A stretch of 64,000 nt of DNA from Ignelater luminosus (taxonomy: Eukaryota > Arthropoda > Insecta > Coleoptera > Elateridae), in contig VTPC01090688.1 in the NCBI GenBank assembly GCA_011009095.1, forward strand, positions 38,670-102,669, written 5' to 3'. The notes below the pieces were generated by a model. That model was not told the origin of the DNA and did not search any database. It saw nothing but the letters and a program-made list of their open reading frames with translations. Positions 21,185 through 32,705 of the stretch are shown here, piece by piece (within the stretch, counting starts at the first letter, position 1; every line of letters starts with the position of its first letter). The translations under genes and the position numbers were made by a program.

Positions 21185-22186
21185 ATGGAATTGACCCGTG
21201 AACACTTTCGTGCAATTATTTTTCGTAACTTTCGATGTGGATTATCACGACAAGAGTGCATCAATGAACTTAATACATTATATAGCGACGAAGCTCCATC
21301 CTACAGCACTGTAAAAAACTGGTATAATGAATTCAAACGTGGCCGATGTTCACTCCAGGACGAAATCCGTGAAGGCCGTCCAAAATCTGTCGTTGTGCCT
21401 GAAAACATCGATGCTGTGCGTGAACTGATTAAACAAGATCGTCATGTGACATACCGTGAGATTGAGGCATCTTTGGGCATTAGTATGACTAGCATCAACA
21501 AGATATTACATGATCATTTGGCCGTAAAAAATATTTGTTCCCGTTGGATCCCGCATAACCTGACCAATCCTCAAAAGAAGGCTCGCGTCGACTGGTGCAT
21601 TGAAATATTGAAAAAATCATGGATCTACGCATATGACCCCGAAACAAAACAGCAATCAACTGTGTGGGTCTTTCAAGACGAGCCAAATCCAACAAAAGTT
21701 GTTCGCGGAAGAAGCACATCGAAGCAAATGGTTGCCTGTTTCTTTGGCATTACCGGTCATGTGGCAACAGTGGCGTTAGAGCAACGTAAGACGCTCAACT
21801 CTGAATGGTACACAACCATTTGTTTGCCAGAAGTCATTGGAGAAATTCGGAAAACTTCAAAGAAGAGGCGAATCATTCTTCATCATGACAATGCAAGCAC
21901 TTACAACGCTGCTCAAACAATTGAATATTTAACCAGCCAGAAGGTCGAGTTGATGGGCCATCCACCATACAGCCCTGATTTGGCACCCAATGCCTTGTTT
22001 TTATTCCCGTACATCAAAAACAAACTGCGTGGTCAACGATTTTCAACACCAGAAGAAGCCGTTTTTTGTTTCAAAACGCATATTTTGGAGCTGCCTCAAA
22101 CAAAGTGGAAAAAGTGCTTCGAAAATTGGTTCAAACACATGGAAAAGTGTATCAATCTTAATGGAGAATATCTTGAAAAACAATAA
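21185..22186 (+). CDS. Mariner transposase, 333 residues, open but catalytically dead
   Basis: A DD34D-type mariner transposase, which would cut the element out and insert it at TA sites in the nucleus. Residues 1-120 hold the paired helix-turn-helix region with the GRPKSV linker (65-69) and the WIPHNLT motif (121-127). The catalytic core follows. The frame is complete from ATG to TAA, but compared with the usual family sequence about 17 residues are missing between Lys-144 and Ser-145. This removes the 'VTGDE' motif and the first catalytic Asp. The second Asp is present (HHDNA, Asp-235). The third, expected 35 residues on in 'LAPNDFFLF', is Ala-270 (LAPNALFLF). Two of three metal ligands are therefore gone while the frame stays open. 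The subfamily is not assigned with certainty. Such a protein might still bind its own ends. Confidence 0.95.
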   Translation: MELTREHFRAIIFRNFRCGLSRQECINELNTLYSDEAPSYSTVKNWYNEFKRGRCSLQDEIREGRPKSVVVPENIDAVRELIKQDRHVTYREIEASLGISMTSINKILHDHLAVKNICSRWIPHNLTNPQKKARVDWCIEILKKSWIYAYDPETKQQSTVWVFQDEPNPTKVVRGRSTSKQMVACFFGITGHVATVALEQRKTLNSEWYTTICLPEVIGEIRKTSKKRRIILHHDNASTYNAAQTIEYLTSQKVELMGHPPYSPDLAPNALFLFPYIKNKLRGQRFSTPEEAVFCFKTHILELPQTKWKKCFENWFKHMEKCINLNGEYLEKQ

Positions 22187-22225
22187 AACTAGTTTCGATC
22201 ATAAATACTTGTTTTTTCATTGTTA

Positions 22226-22252
22226 GGCCAGAAATATAAATAGCAGCCCTCG
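22226..22252 (-). repeat. Mariner 1 right TIR
   Basis: Inverted copy of 21010-21036, followed directly by TA. Confidence 0.95.
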
Positions 22253-25200
22253 TATAGGAAAAAATACTCAACCACTGTAGATAGCGATAAAAAATTGGTT
22301 AAGTTTTAAAGGAAGGAACCCATGCCCGCATGAATGAATTTTAAGTCTCTTCCTAATTTTTTGATAATTATATTATGGTTTATTAAATGTAAAGCGTTTC
22401 ATTGAGAAGAAAGAAGTAACTTGCCATTTGCACTTATTGATTGATTACCTTGTATACCAAGATCATAAGTTAATATTTATTTTATACCTCTTTATAAGCT
22501 CTATGTAAAAGTTTTAATTTGTTATTGCTACTACTACTCACATTCACTTTCAGTTTTAGCTACCTAGTAGTTGACGTTAAGGAATTTGCGGAATACAGTT
22601 GGGATTAATTTTTTTTCTTTAACAAAACCGTAACGTTAAAAACTATAACTGCAGGCTTGAAAAGCACAGGTTGCACTATTGTATAGTTGTGGGAACACAA
22701 CAATAGGATGAATAGAAACGATAAATGGAATGAGCATCCCCCAAAACCGACACGTGAAACAACATTGCAAGTTTTTTATGGACGATTGATCGTTTTATAT
22801 GTACGATTTAAGCCCTGATGGACACTTTTAGTAACAATCAGTAGCTTACAGCTTTATTTTATTGCATTTTTTAACCAACATCTTGTCCCGCTGAACAAAT
22901 AAAAAACATCTACAATAGATCTGTTCCTTTTTTTATAGACTGAATTCGTAATGAAAAGTGCAATTTTAAAATATAAAATTGAGAGGAGAAAAAACTGTAA
23001 ACGTTGTGAATAATTTGAAACTTGTTTATTATCATTTGGTGGTTTCACACAGGTTTTTAATTCTCATACGCGTAAAACAATGTTTCCAGTGTCCGCGGGC
23101 GCTTGCGATGATGATACCGACGCGTTTCAATGGTTCAAAGCTTCTTATTTGCATATCAAAGTAACTATGCAATTCGAGGACGAGTAAAGTGTCATTGTCA
23201 TGGAGATATTCTACATTATCATCTAGATCCAGCGTTAGAGGGATAAAGGAAGTCTTTGTCTTTTATACATAGAAATAGCAATAATTGAAATGTTACTGTT
23301 CATCCGAAATAGTTCTATGAATTTTTTTAAAGCGGGCTTAAGCATTGACGGGTTGTGTTTTATACAGTTAAGAGATATTTCAAATAAAATTGGTTTTGTT
23401 AATTTTTGTGTGAGAAATAAAAATTTATACAATTCTGGTTCATCAAAAGGTGTCTCTTGCCAAGGTGTGACATGTCAAACCTGCTTGATTAAGAAGCACT
23501 AACTATAATTGTAGGGTTGCTTTGCTATAGAAAATTAGTCAACCTCTATTGCTGTTGTTACTCTTTGTTGTCATTTTTTCCTGTTTGGAAATTCTCTTGT
23601 CCTTACTTCAAAGCCTTCATGATGATGATATAATTGCAGACTACATAATTTGTCCCAAATACTAGAATTCAAACTTGGAAAATTATCTAGAGAAAGAATA
23701 AATACCCTTAGTTTATGATTTAACACTTTGATCATACTAATCGTGGAAGGGAAACATATAGATGTTAGAACAACAGATGAAACTTAATTTTTATAATTTG
23801 AGCACACGCCAAATTTTTGAGCATTGTCGTAATCGTATTCAAATGTGTCTATCGAAGTTCAGTCAAAATCTTTTCTCGAGAACTATCAACTAGGCATTCG
23901 TAAGTATCTATTGTTTTATGTCTTCCTTTGGTCAACTCTGAACTGCATTTCATCATTTTTTCTCCACATTAAGCTTTCCCAATGTATTGTCTTTTGCATC
24001 TTTATTTTTTGGACTATTACGACTTTCACCATGACCATGAGAAAATCGATTCGTGATTCACTGAACCAGCATGATGAAGTGACAATTGCTAACATATGAG
24101 CAAACCAAACTTATATCTCTCATTTTAAAATTTCATAACTAATTCTTGAAAGCGTAAATGCCATAAGAATATGTATGTCTAAAAATCAAAAACTATTTGT
24201 TACAAAAGGTTGTCTTTGTGTTCAAGTTGATGACACAAGCAAAATGTTGATTGAAACTGTGTCTGTGACCTCTGAGTTTCAACTATTTATAGCATTTGTT
24301 TATTAAATATTTCCACATTTTCATATCTAAGTACTTGCCTCTTCATCGAGTGTAAAACAAGTACAAAGTAGAGAGCCCCCAACCAACCGTCACCTGATGA
24401 TGCCAAGTAGTCAGAGTACGACGTAATCGGTCGGAAAATAGGTCTAGTGTCGAACAGATGGACAAGCCATTGGGTAGCGTGATCGTAGCTTTGACAGTTC
24501 TTAGCAGTATTGGTCTCACGTTTCATTCCATAGACGTTTTCATCCGAAGATCTTTTGGAAAGCGCGATGGCTGTAGACGGTTTCTCTTCTTAATGCGTTG
24601 TCGTCAATCTCTGATTGGCGTCCAAAGTAGGTAGTGCAGAATCAAAGGCCTGAAACTCCAGTTAGTGTGGCAAACCGGACCAAGTGACAATGAACGAATT
24701 AGTTAAGGTAGAACGCCAGCATTTTTTCACACAACATGACATTGCTCAGCTCGTGGTATTCGTCCTCTTGGTGGAAGTCATAGTTAAAACAGGGCCCATT
24801 GGAATGATGAATAGTTGGCGTAGAACTCGAAATTAAGTAATGTCTGGAGCATTGATTTCAAGGACAAGTAATAGTCGGCAATGAGTACTGAAGAAGAGTA
24901 GCGAAAGACATTCAACTAGGGTAGCGTAACAAGGACGGAGCTTTTTTTTATGAAATATTTGGTTAGAACGACCTAGATAACAATAGTGATCAACCGATAC
25001 TTTGTATTTTCAATCGGAGAACAGTAAAAGGCCGCTTCCCGCAGTAACTTACTTCGTCAGAACCTGTGGAAAGGCTCAGACTGCCTGAGCTCCCAACGCA
25101 AGAGATGTCGGAAGCAAATTGGAAAAAGCAGTCGTTAATCAAAGGTCTTCTAACTTCGATCAGAATGGTAAGGCGTTCCATGATGAAGCACAAGGAAATA

Positions 25201-25527
25201 GTAGGAGCACCTTATCAACAGATTTTCATTTTTCCACACAACACCAAACACTGAACATGTTGGGTGTAAGTAAATATCCATAATGTCTATTTCGTGGTGA
25301 GTTTGATACTCTTCTAAATTCTTCTCAACCTTCACCTCCACGACATTACATGACCTTTATACGATGATAGTACTATTTGAATGTCTGTGACTTTAACTGT
25401 ATCGAAGACTTTAGTATGAACCCTCAATTGCTAGATATCTGTATTCAATAACTTAATCTTGTCAAAGCTTAGGTGATTCTGTCTAGACATATTCAACAAA
25501 CTCCGAAGGAGTCGTTACTGAATTTGC
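22253..25527. other. Background sequence, no recognised gene
   Basis: AT-rich to about 24300. From about 24330 to 25260 the GC content is higher and there are open frames on both strands (for example 24287-24526 minus and 24990-25193 minus). I cannot tie these to any family. This block may be old transposon DNA. Confidence 0.4.
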
Positions 25528-25562
25528 GAAGTCTGTCTGTCTGTCTGTATGTCTGCATGTCC
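25528..25562 (+). repeat. (GTCT)n microsatellite, imperfect
   Basis: Four GTCT units, then variants (GTAT, GTCTGCAT, GTCCG). It is the opposite-strand counterpart of the run at 13134-13157. Confidence 0.75.
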
Positions 25563-25599
25563 GCATTTTTTGTCAAATTCTGAAGTTTTGACTTGAGAT

Positions 25600-25830
25600 T
25601 TGGATTCTACATCAAAAACTAAAGACGACGTGGTATCTTCGTTTTTTGATAACTCTTTGGGAACATGGTCAAAATGGCGGCCGAAAATTGGAAAATTTTC
25701 AAAAATTTTTTTTTACTTTAGAATCGTATTCTACATAAAAAAATAAGACAAACGTGTACTTTTAGATTTTTGATATCACCTCGGGAACATGATCAAAATG
25801 GCTGCCGAAGTCTGAAAAAACTAACAAAAC
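25600..25830 (+). repeat. Two diverged tandem copies, period about 124 bp
   Basis: The phrase GGGAACATGGTCAAAATGG (25659) returns as GGGAACATGATCAAAATGG (25783). Both are preceded by 'attctacat..aaa' and a 'ttttttgat' word, and followed by GCCGAA. It follows directly on the microsatellite and probably belongs to the same old interspersed repeat. Confidence 0.65.
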
Positions 25831-26006
25831 GGAGTTCGTTGTGGTTATGCTTTGCATTCCCAGATGTTTTTTTCTGGAACACCACCTGGAGTAGAAATGA
25901 TCATGTAATCTAGATATTCTTAGATACTTGGTAGTATTTTTCTGAAAAATCTCAAAAATTAAATTTAAACTCCCGCAAGTAAGTCTATTAACATTAGCAA
26001 ACTATA

Positions 26007-27281
26007 CGAGGTCTGTTCAAAAAGTATCGCGACTTTTGTGTGTTTTTAAAAATTATTTATTTATTCATGCATATCTATTTTGTCCCCTTCAAAGTAATCC
26101 CCATCAGATATTATACACTTGTGCCAACGTTTTTCCCAATCCAGGAAGTACTTCAAAAAATCATTTTTTGTGATCTTGTTCAGCTCCTCCTTCGATGCCG
26201 TCTTTATCTCCTCAATCGTAGCGTAGCGTCGTCCTTTCATGGGCCTCTTCAGTTTCAGGAACAAGAAAAAGTCACAGGGGGCAGGTCTGGGGAATACGGA
26301 GGCTGCGGCATCATTAGTGTGTTGTTTTTGGCCAAAAATTCGCGCACAAGCAACGATGTGTGAGCAGGGGCGTTATCATGGTGCAAAAGCCAATTTTTGT
26401 TCTTCCACAAGTCCGGGCGTTTCTGGCGGATTGCTTCGCGCAAATTGCGCATAACTTGCAGGTAATATTCCTTATTGACCGTTCTACCCTGTGGCAAGAA
26501 CTCATGATGCACCACACCCCTGCAATCGAAGAAAACTGTAAGCAAAACCTTCACATTAGACTGAACTTGGCCGCCTTTTTTCGGTCTTGGCTCGTGCGGC
26601 AGCTTCCATTGGGATGATTGAGCTTTGGTTTCCATGTCATAACCATAAACCCATAATTCGTCACCAGTTACGACCCTCTGGAGCAAATTGCGATGCTGTT
26701 TTTGGTCGAAATTGAGCAATTTTGGTACGAATTTCGCGGTGACCCGTCTCATGCCCAAATCATTGGTAAAAATCGAATGGCACGAGCCAATCGATATGTT
26801 TAGGTATTCAGCAACTTCTCTAACGGCGATTCGACGATTGGCCAATACTATTTTCTTCACTTCATCAATGTTTTAGTCTGTTGTTGACGTGCTCGGGCGT
26901 CCGGCACGCTCTTCGTCGTTCACATCTTCTCGGCCCTCTGAGAACATTTTGTACCACCGATAAACGTTGCTTCGGTCCAAGGTAGCTTCACCATATGTCA
27001 CAGTCAACATTCGGAATGCGTCCGCGCACTTAATTTTGTTTTTCACACAAAATTTGATACAGATTCTTTGATTCATTTTTTGGAATAGGCAAAAATCGAA
27101 GACGAGCCAAAACACGTCCAAGCAAAACAGCTGGCAAAAATTAACTGAACATTCAAAATGGCCGAACTTGTCGGCATAAGTGAGGGACATGAGTACCAAC
27201 ATAACGCCACAAAAAAATTGAAAATTGAATATACGTAACCCGCGGAAATTCAAAATTCGCGATACTTTTTGAATAGACCCC
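26007..27281 (-). mobile_element. Mariner element 2 (complete ends, about 1275 bp)
   Basis: The inverted ends, of about 27-30 bp (26007 to about 26036, and about 27253-27281), share GTTCAAAAAGTATCGCGA with a few differences at the outer tip. Both are flanked by TA (26005-26006 and 27282-27283). The transposase gene is on the minus strand. This is a different mariner lineage from element 1, with different TIRs and protein. It is more decayed, so probably older. Confidence 0.93.
26061..27076 (-). pseudogene. Mariner transposase pseudogene
   Basis: It starts at the ATG at 27076 (MNQRICIKFCVKNKIKC). The protein is the common insect mariner transposase that also resembles the transposase half of SETMAR. 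The N-terminal helix-turn-helix part runs to GRPSTSTTD. A TAA stop follows at 26875-26873, after codon 67, and the frame then goes on as NIDEV-KKIVLANRRI. About 16 residues usually found between 'NFEQKQ' and 'LLKRVITGDE' are missing. The first catalytic Asp is present (VVTGDE) and so is the second (HHDNAPAH). A one-base loss near 26280-26283 (SPDLPP in place of SPDLAPCD) shifts the frame just before the third Asp. The C-terminus (FLKLKRPMKGRRYATIEEI) is readable in the next frame to about 26061. It cannot make an active enzyme. Confidence 0.93.
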
Positions 27282-29810
27282 TATCATGATTTTGTCTTTA
27301 GATTTGGAGATCATCTTTAAAAACCCTTTTCTAGTTTTCCGTCACTAACAAACAATTTCAGCGTTATCACTTTATTATAGTCACTTTTTATACTTTTTAT
27401 TGGGTAAGCCTCATGGTCTATTCTCCGCCACAAAGCAAAGAACTTGGGGTACGTCCAAATCAAACTGTTCCAAAAAAAATTAGAAATGTATGTATAGGTT
27501 GCAGTCAGTGTTGACAGTAACTGGTCCAAGACCTGCTAAACATTAAATATTGCCAATGACAATAACAAGCTGCCATTATCCAGAATGACAAGTTATAATG
27601 GTTGGTGATATTAACTAAAAGAAGAATTTTAAGTATTAACTTTAGTCATCACTGCTAACATTGTCCGACCAAAAATATTATTTTTCAACATATAGCACAG
27701 ATTGGCCAAAAAAATTGAAAAATGTTGACCATAGCCGGATAAACTTTTGCTTGCATTTTGACCTTTAATTTTGGACTTGTTTATAAGACAAAGTTCAAGA
27801 ATATCTCACTATCCAGAGTTTGATGGTACCAATATTATTAACGTCATCAATTAGGTGGTTATGTAAGGTTGTATTTATTTCTGGACTTCTTCTTGAGGTC
27901 GGCTTAAAAGGAGCCGAGATTTCACAGTGCTGCACAAACTACTCAAGTTTATGTTCAAAATTCAATTCTCTATGCCTTTATTACTATTTTATATTGAATG
28001 AAAATAAATCAAGTTAGCATAGGTAAAAAAGGATCAATTACTAGGAAAACTCAAGTTTCGAAATTGTATTTTGGTTTCTTGAATAGGCAGTTTATATAAT
28101 AAAATCTTCTGTTCTAAATAAACCCTGGTTTAGTCTAAGGATTTTATAATCAGACCATCTACGGCTCTCAAGCAATCTGGGAGAAATATTGATATTTTAG
28201 CTTACAGAAAAACAAACTTTCTTCCCAAGATCTCTGGTGAGGCCACAGCCATACAGCCTATATGGATAAGCCGTCACTGATTCAGATGATAATGGTTCTT
28301 ATTAATATAAGGAATCGTTTAATTGCAGTCTAGGTTATTTAATAATTTTACTAAAAAAGACTTAGATGACGTAATTGATCAGATTTTTTGAAATGTGCAC
28401 AACTAATCTACAGAACAGTATTACTTTTTGGATGATAAATTCAATAATGTTATTTTAGCTCAATTGTTAAAATGACCTATTGAGAATTTTAAGTTCTCTT
28501 TATCTTTTATAGTAGCTATAATTTGATGAGTAAATAACGGTTTAAACGGTGCATCTAATTTTTCATTGCTTAGAATTGATACCAGCATTGCAATAAACTT
28601 GAACCTTAATTTGTTATTTTTTCTTGACAATGTATCCGCTACTAAAAACAAATAAATTTTGTTTTTTATCATTCCAGTGAATAATTTTCAAGAAAGTATT
28701 TTAAACCTGAGTACTTTATTTAAATGTTCTAGACCTATCCCAACAATCTGTCTCTCATCAAACGTTTACATATTGATAATTGTTTAGCCCACTATTTAGT
28801 ATGTTTAAACTGGCTCGCGAGGTGTTTACTGTGCAAACAGTCAGCGTCAGATGATACAGAATTAGCAGCCTTCAGCCTTGTTTGCCATTGAGATATCATC
28901 ACTTCTTACAGGTGCGTTTCAAGTTAAATTTTTAGTTTCTTTTTTAAATTACATCTTCTATTCCTAAGGTCACTTTCTGTTAGTTGTGCCAAAATAAGTT
29001 GGTTTTCAGGTAAAAAAAAAATGCTAAATAATATTTAATTATCTATCAAAGATGTATTTACTTAACCTTAAAATAATCCTAAGCAACTTTATCAGCTTAA
29101 AGCGGATAAATATGTTGTGAACACTCCTGGGGGTCAATTTTCACGCTAAATTTCTTGTAAATAGAAAACATAACAGAGCTATAGTTTAGAATTGTGCAAA
29201 AAATGTTTTGAATTGGTGTAATCCTCAAACTATGCATTTTTTGTTGCTATCCAACGACCACCCACATACTGCTTGTAAAATGGACAATAGAAATTCCTAA
29301 GCAAGAACTTTTGAATTACTTAATTTGATTTCAAGTTTTCATTTTCTCTTAAACTTATCAACAAGTTTACTTTTCTGTTATTATTTCACCAAGAAGTCTC
29401 TATAAATCGTCGTTTAAATTTATTGTTGGATTATAAATAAGAAAAATTACCTTAAACTAAACAATTTTTGGATCATTCACTTTTATTTATTTTACCCTAA
29501 ATTACTCTTGAAGCCTTAGTTAGGCATGAGAACCTTTTAACACCACGTGCATAATAACTCAACTCGGGCAGATAAAAATAACTTCCTATTGAAGATGTTT
29601 GGTACTAAATACTAATGAGTTGAGAAAATTAACTGAAGAATTTCGAAATGGAAAAAGGACGTTTTATGTAACTCTTGAACATTTTAAACTTTTAAATTTT
29701 GTTTTATAAATTACTAGGTATTGTAACTAAAGAAATGTTTACATTTATAATAGCCTATTATTTAATGACATGTAATGACTATTAAAGTTAGTCAAAATCA
29801 AATACGATAG
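27282..29810. other. Background sequence, no gene seen
   Basis: AT-rich, with no protein family, RNA gene or terminal repeat recognised on either strand. Confidence 0.4.
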
Positions 29811-29887
29811 TTTATCCACGACTATTAAAGAAAAATAAAATGAATGATGATGAATAATGGGTTCATTATTCAACAGTCGTGGATAAA
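29811..29887. repeat. Nested inverted repeat, 77 bp
   Basis: The outer arms TTTATCCACGACT (29811-29823) and AGTCGTGGATAAA (29875-29887) are perfect inverted copies of 13 bp, and further bases pair imperfectly. Inside, GAATAATG and CATTATTC (about 29852-29871) form a second perfect 8-bp stem. This could be a tiny palindromic element or a hairpin RNA. Confidence 0.65.
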
Positions 29888-29984
29888 TATTTTAATTTAA
29901 TAAGTCTTGGTTATTTATACTTTTGAGTAAAAACGGACAAAAAACAGTATTTTGTCACTGCCTTCCGTATTTTTCTAATCTTGT

Positions 29985-32072
29985 GCATTGTTTTTTGTTT
30001 TCTATCATTTGTCTTTGTATCATTTCACCTGTCGTTTGTCTTTAGTATTTTGTTTGTTTCTGCTGAATTTTTACTCACTATATTATGTTTTCTAGCTCTG
30101 TTCTTCAACTTTTTATCGCAGTTACTGTTTGATATCGCCGGTCTATTGTCTTATATCTTCCGTTTCAGTCTTCTAGTCTGTTTTTGTTTCTTGTGTTCTT
30201 TATCTTATCTTCCCTTTCTTATTTTCTGTTGCACGCCTCTTACATTTTGTTTCTTGTTTGTTGTCATTTCTCTTCTGTTCCTGTTATTTTGTTTGGTCTT
30301 CTGCTTTCTGTATTTATTTCTTGGCTTTTGTTGTTGTTTTTCTGCTTGCTTGCTTATTGTATCGCCTATCATTCTTCATTCTTCTTCTGTAGCATATAAT
30401 TTCTTTTTCTATTCTTTGTCTTCCATCTTCTGCTTTTCTTTGAATCTTTACTTCTATATTCTGTTTAGTTTCTTATGTCTTTTGTCAAATACTTTGTAAC
30501 TTCCTTTGAAAGGAGGAACTCCAACTTGTGCTCTTTATAGGATCTTGTAATATCCGTTCTATACAAACAGTACAAAGTTCCAAGTGTTTTCTGATACAAG
30601 TGGTGGAAACCGCAGAGGAATTATGGAATCTGGTCGCACTAGGACAGGATTTTTGGTCAGGAGGCTCTAAGTCTTCTTGTATCCCATTTATAGTTTTTTT
30701 CTTGCTTTCCGTATTTTTTTTTGTTCTCTGTCTTCTGAGCTTTGCTTTGTCACTTATCTCCTATCTTGTGCTTTTTCTCTCTTTCTTTGTAAGTATTTGC
30801 ATTTTGTCGTTTGTATTTTTCTCTTTTGTTTTTTACCTACCCTCTGTCTCAAATGTTTGTCATTTTATTTCCTGTTTTCCGTTTTCTGCTTTTACTGAAT
30901 TCCTCTCTTTATATTTACTTTGTCGTTTGTACTATTTAGACTTTTTTCTACGTAATCTCTTTTGTCAGTTGCTTGTTATTATGTGTTTTTCTGTTCTGAC
31001 TTTTCTTTTTTATCCTCTCAGTTTAGTTTTATTATCTTCTGTTTACTGTCTATCATATTCTACTTCTTGTCGGTTTGTGGTTTTGTATTATTTATGTTCC
31101 TTGTCATCTACCTTCTATACTCTGCTTACTTTGACTGTTGTCTAACTTCAGTGTCGTGTTTTTTAACCTTTGCTCTTTGTCTTCGTTTCATCTTGCTTTA
31201 TATATTTTACTTTTATTGCCAGCTCCTTGCCTAGTGTATTTCATTCCTCCTGCTATTAACCTGTCTTTCATTTTACTTCGCTGTTGCATTTTTTCTGTCT
31301 TTTGCGTTTTCTCACAAAGACCATGTTGTCTATATTTTGAATTTTGCTGTCTAATTTCTGTCAGATGGTTCTGGTTCCATGTGCTCTGTTTTTTGCCTTT
31401 TACTCTATTTTCTCTACCGAATGTTTGTTGTTCCTTGTTTTTTATCTTGTAGTTTTTTTCTCTTGATTTTTTTGTATTCTTGCTCGTCTTTTTTGTATTT
31501 GTCCTTTGTTTTACTTCTTCCGTTTTTTCTTGTGTTGTGTGTTATATTTTTTATATTTTCTGTGTTTTGACTCATCTACTGTTTTCTGTTTTCTATTCAT
31601 TATTTGTCATTATCTGTCCCTGCCTTTTGATTTAATTTTTCGTCCTACCTTTTCTTCTTCTTATATTCAGCATCTTTTTGTCATCATTCTGTCATCTGTT
31701 TTGTTGTTCTATGTCGCTTTTCAGCATACCGTGTATCATATCATATCTCGTTTGTTTTCTTTCTTCTGTTTCTTCCTATTCTGTCTTTTGTTATCTGTTC
31801 TCTACTATTTGTTTTATTGTTTGATTTGTTTTGTTGTTTGTCCATTACCATGTTTCCAATTTTTTATGTTCTGTTTTCCTATTTGTTTGTTGCTTCTAAT
31901 TAACGTGGTTTGTTTCCCTTCTTATCTTTGCATTGCAATGTTTGAAGTTCCTACTTTCTGTCTTACCGTTTATATGTCTTCTGCTTTCTGTATACTGTTG
32001 TTGGTCGTCTGTCTTCTGTCTTGTGCTATTGTGTTCAGTTTGCTGATTTTAGATCGTTTTCCTCTGTCCTAG
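29985..32072 (+). repeat. Pyrimidine-rich degenerate tandem repeat tract
   Basis: About 2 kb in which the plus strand is mostly T and C, with recurring words such as 'tttgtcttctgtttt', 'cttctg', 'tttgtc' and 'tctgttttc'. It gives several long open frames (172, 205 and 188 codons) made almost only of Phe, Leu, Ser, Cys and Val. These look like membrane proteins but arise because T/C-rich DNA rarely makes stop codons. A non-repetitive insert of mixed composition lies at about 30497-30680. The origin looks like an expanded and diverged short tandem repeat. Confidence 0.75.
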
Positions 32073-32504
32073 TACGTTGAAAGAATTGAAACTTATAGGA
32101 GTTTCTTTAATAAAATATACAGGCAGTTAGTTAAAATTTAATTTATTAACAACATTTTATTACAATAAAATTCATCTGACATATTATATTCAATTATTTA
32201 TTATTTTATTCATTTATTCAAACCTAGAATATTATTTTTGTCTTTAACAGAAAGCTCTTTGTTCTTTGTGTCTTGTTTTCAACTTGATTTTTGTCTTATC
32301 TAAAATTTGACATTTTAGTTTCCATTTGTCTAAACAATTAAAGAGATAAACGCAAGATTCTGTCTGGTTAGGCTGAAAAGAAGGACGAGTGAACAAAAAA
32401 ACAGCGATGCAGGAAATCTGGATTGTAGCTACATGCAGGTAGCACTGGCTATATAGGAACAGAAATTATGATTACGAGCTGCCATCCAGGAAGAAGTTCT
32501 GAGT
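32073..32504. other. Spacer between two pyrimidine-rich tracts
   Basis: Mixed composition. The end (about 32385-32510) faintly resembles the insert at 30497-30680, so both may be pieces of one host sequence in which the tract expanded. No gene seen. Confidence 0.35.
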
Positions 32505-32705
32505 TGCTACCTTCTGCCTTCTGCTACTATATTTCTTTTGTTTTCAGTTTTTGATCTTCCACCATCTTTTTTCTCTATTTGATAATTTCTGTCTTGCTTC
32601 CATTTGCCTGCTTTTTTATTTATTCCAGTTTTTGTGCTTTCCCTTTTTTTATTTTTTGTTGTTCGTTTGCTTCTTGTCCATCTTCTGTCTGTTTTCATCT
32701 GTTTC
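32505..32705 (+). repeat. Second pyrimidine-rich tract
   Basis: It has the same word set as 29985-32072 ('ccttctgc', 'ttttgt', 'cttctgtctg'). Probably the same repeat, separated by the spacer before it. Confidence 0.65.

Larger units (their letters stand above)
21010..22252 (+). mobile_element. Mariner element 1 (complete ends, 1243 bp)
   Basis: The terminal inverted repeats are 27 bp (21010-21036 and 22226-22252), begin CGAGGGTTGC and differ at one position. They are flanked on both sides by TA (21008-21009 and 22253-22254), the target duplication expected for Tc1/mariner. A single long transposase frame fills 21185-22186. Near-identical ends and an uninterrupted frame point to a fairly recent insertion, although the encoded enzyme cannot be active (see the CDS entry). 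Confidence 0.95.

Noticed and set aside
26061-27076. Similarity to the host gene SETMAR
   Set aside because: Only the transposase half is present, no SET domain is nearby, and the piece has mariner TIRs and TA duplications, so it is simply a mariner copy.
29981-32072. Long open frames of 172, 205 and 188 codons resembling multi-pass membrane proteins
   Set aside because: They overlap in several frames at once, consist almost only of T/C-rich codons and follow the repeat words. They are a result of the pyrimidine tract, not genes.
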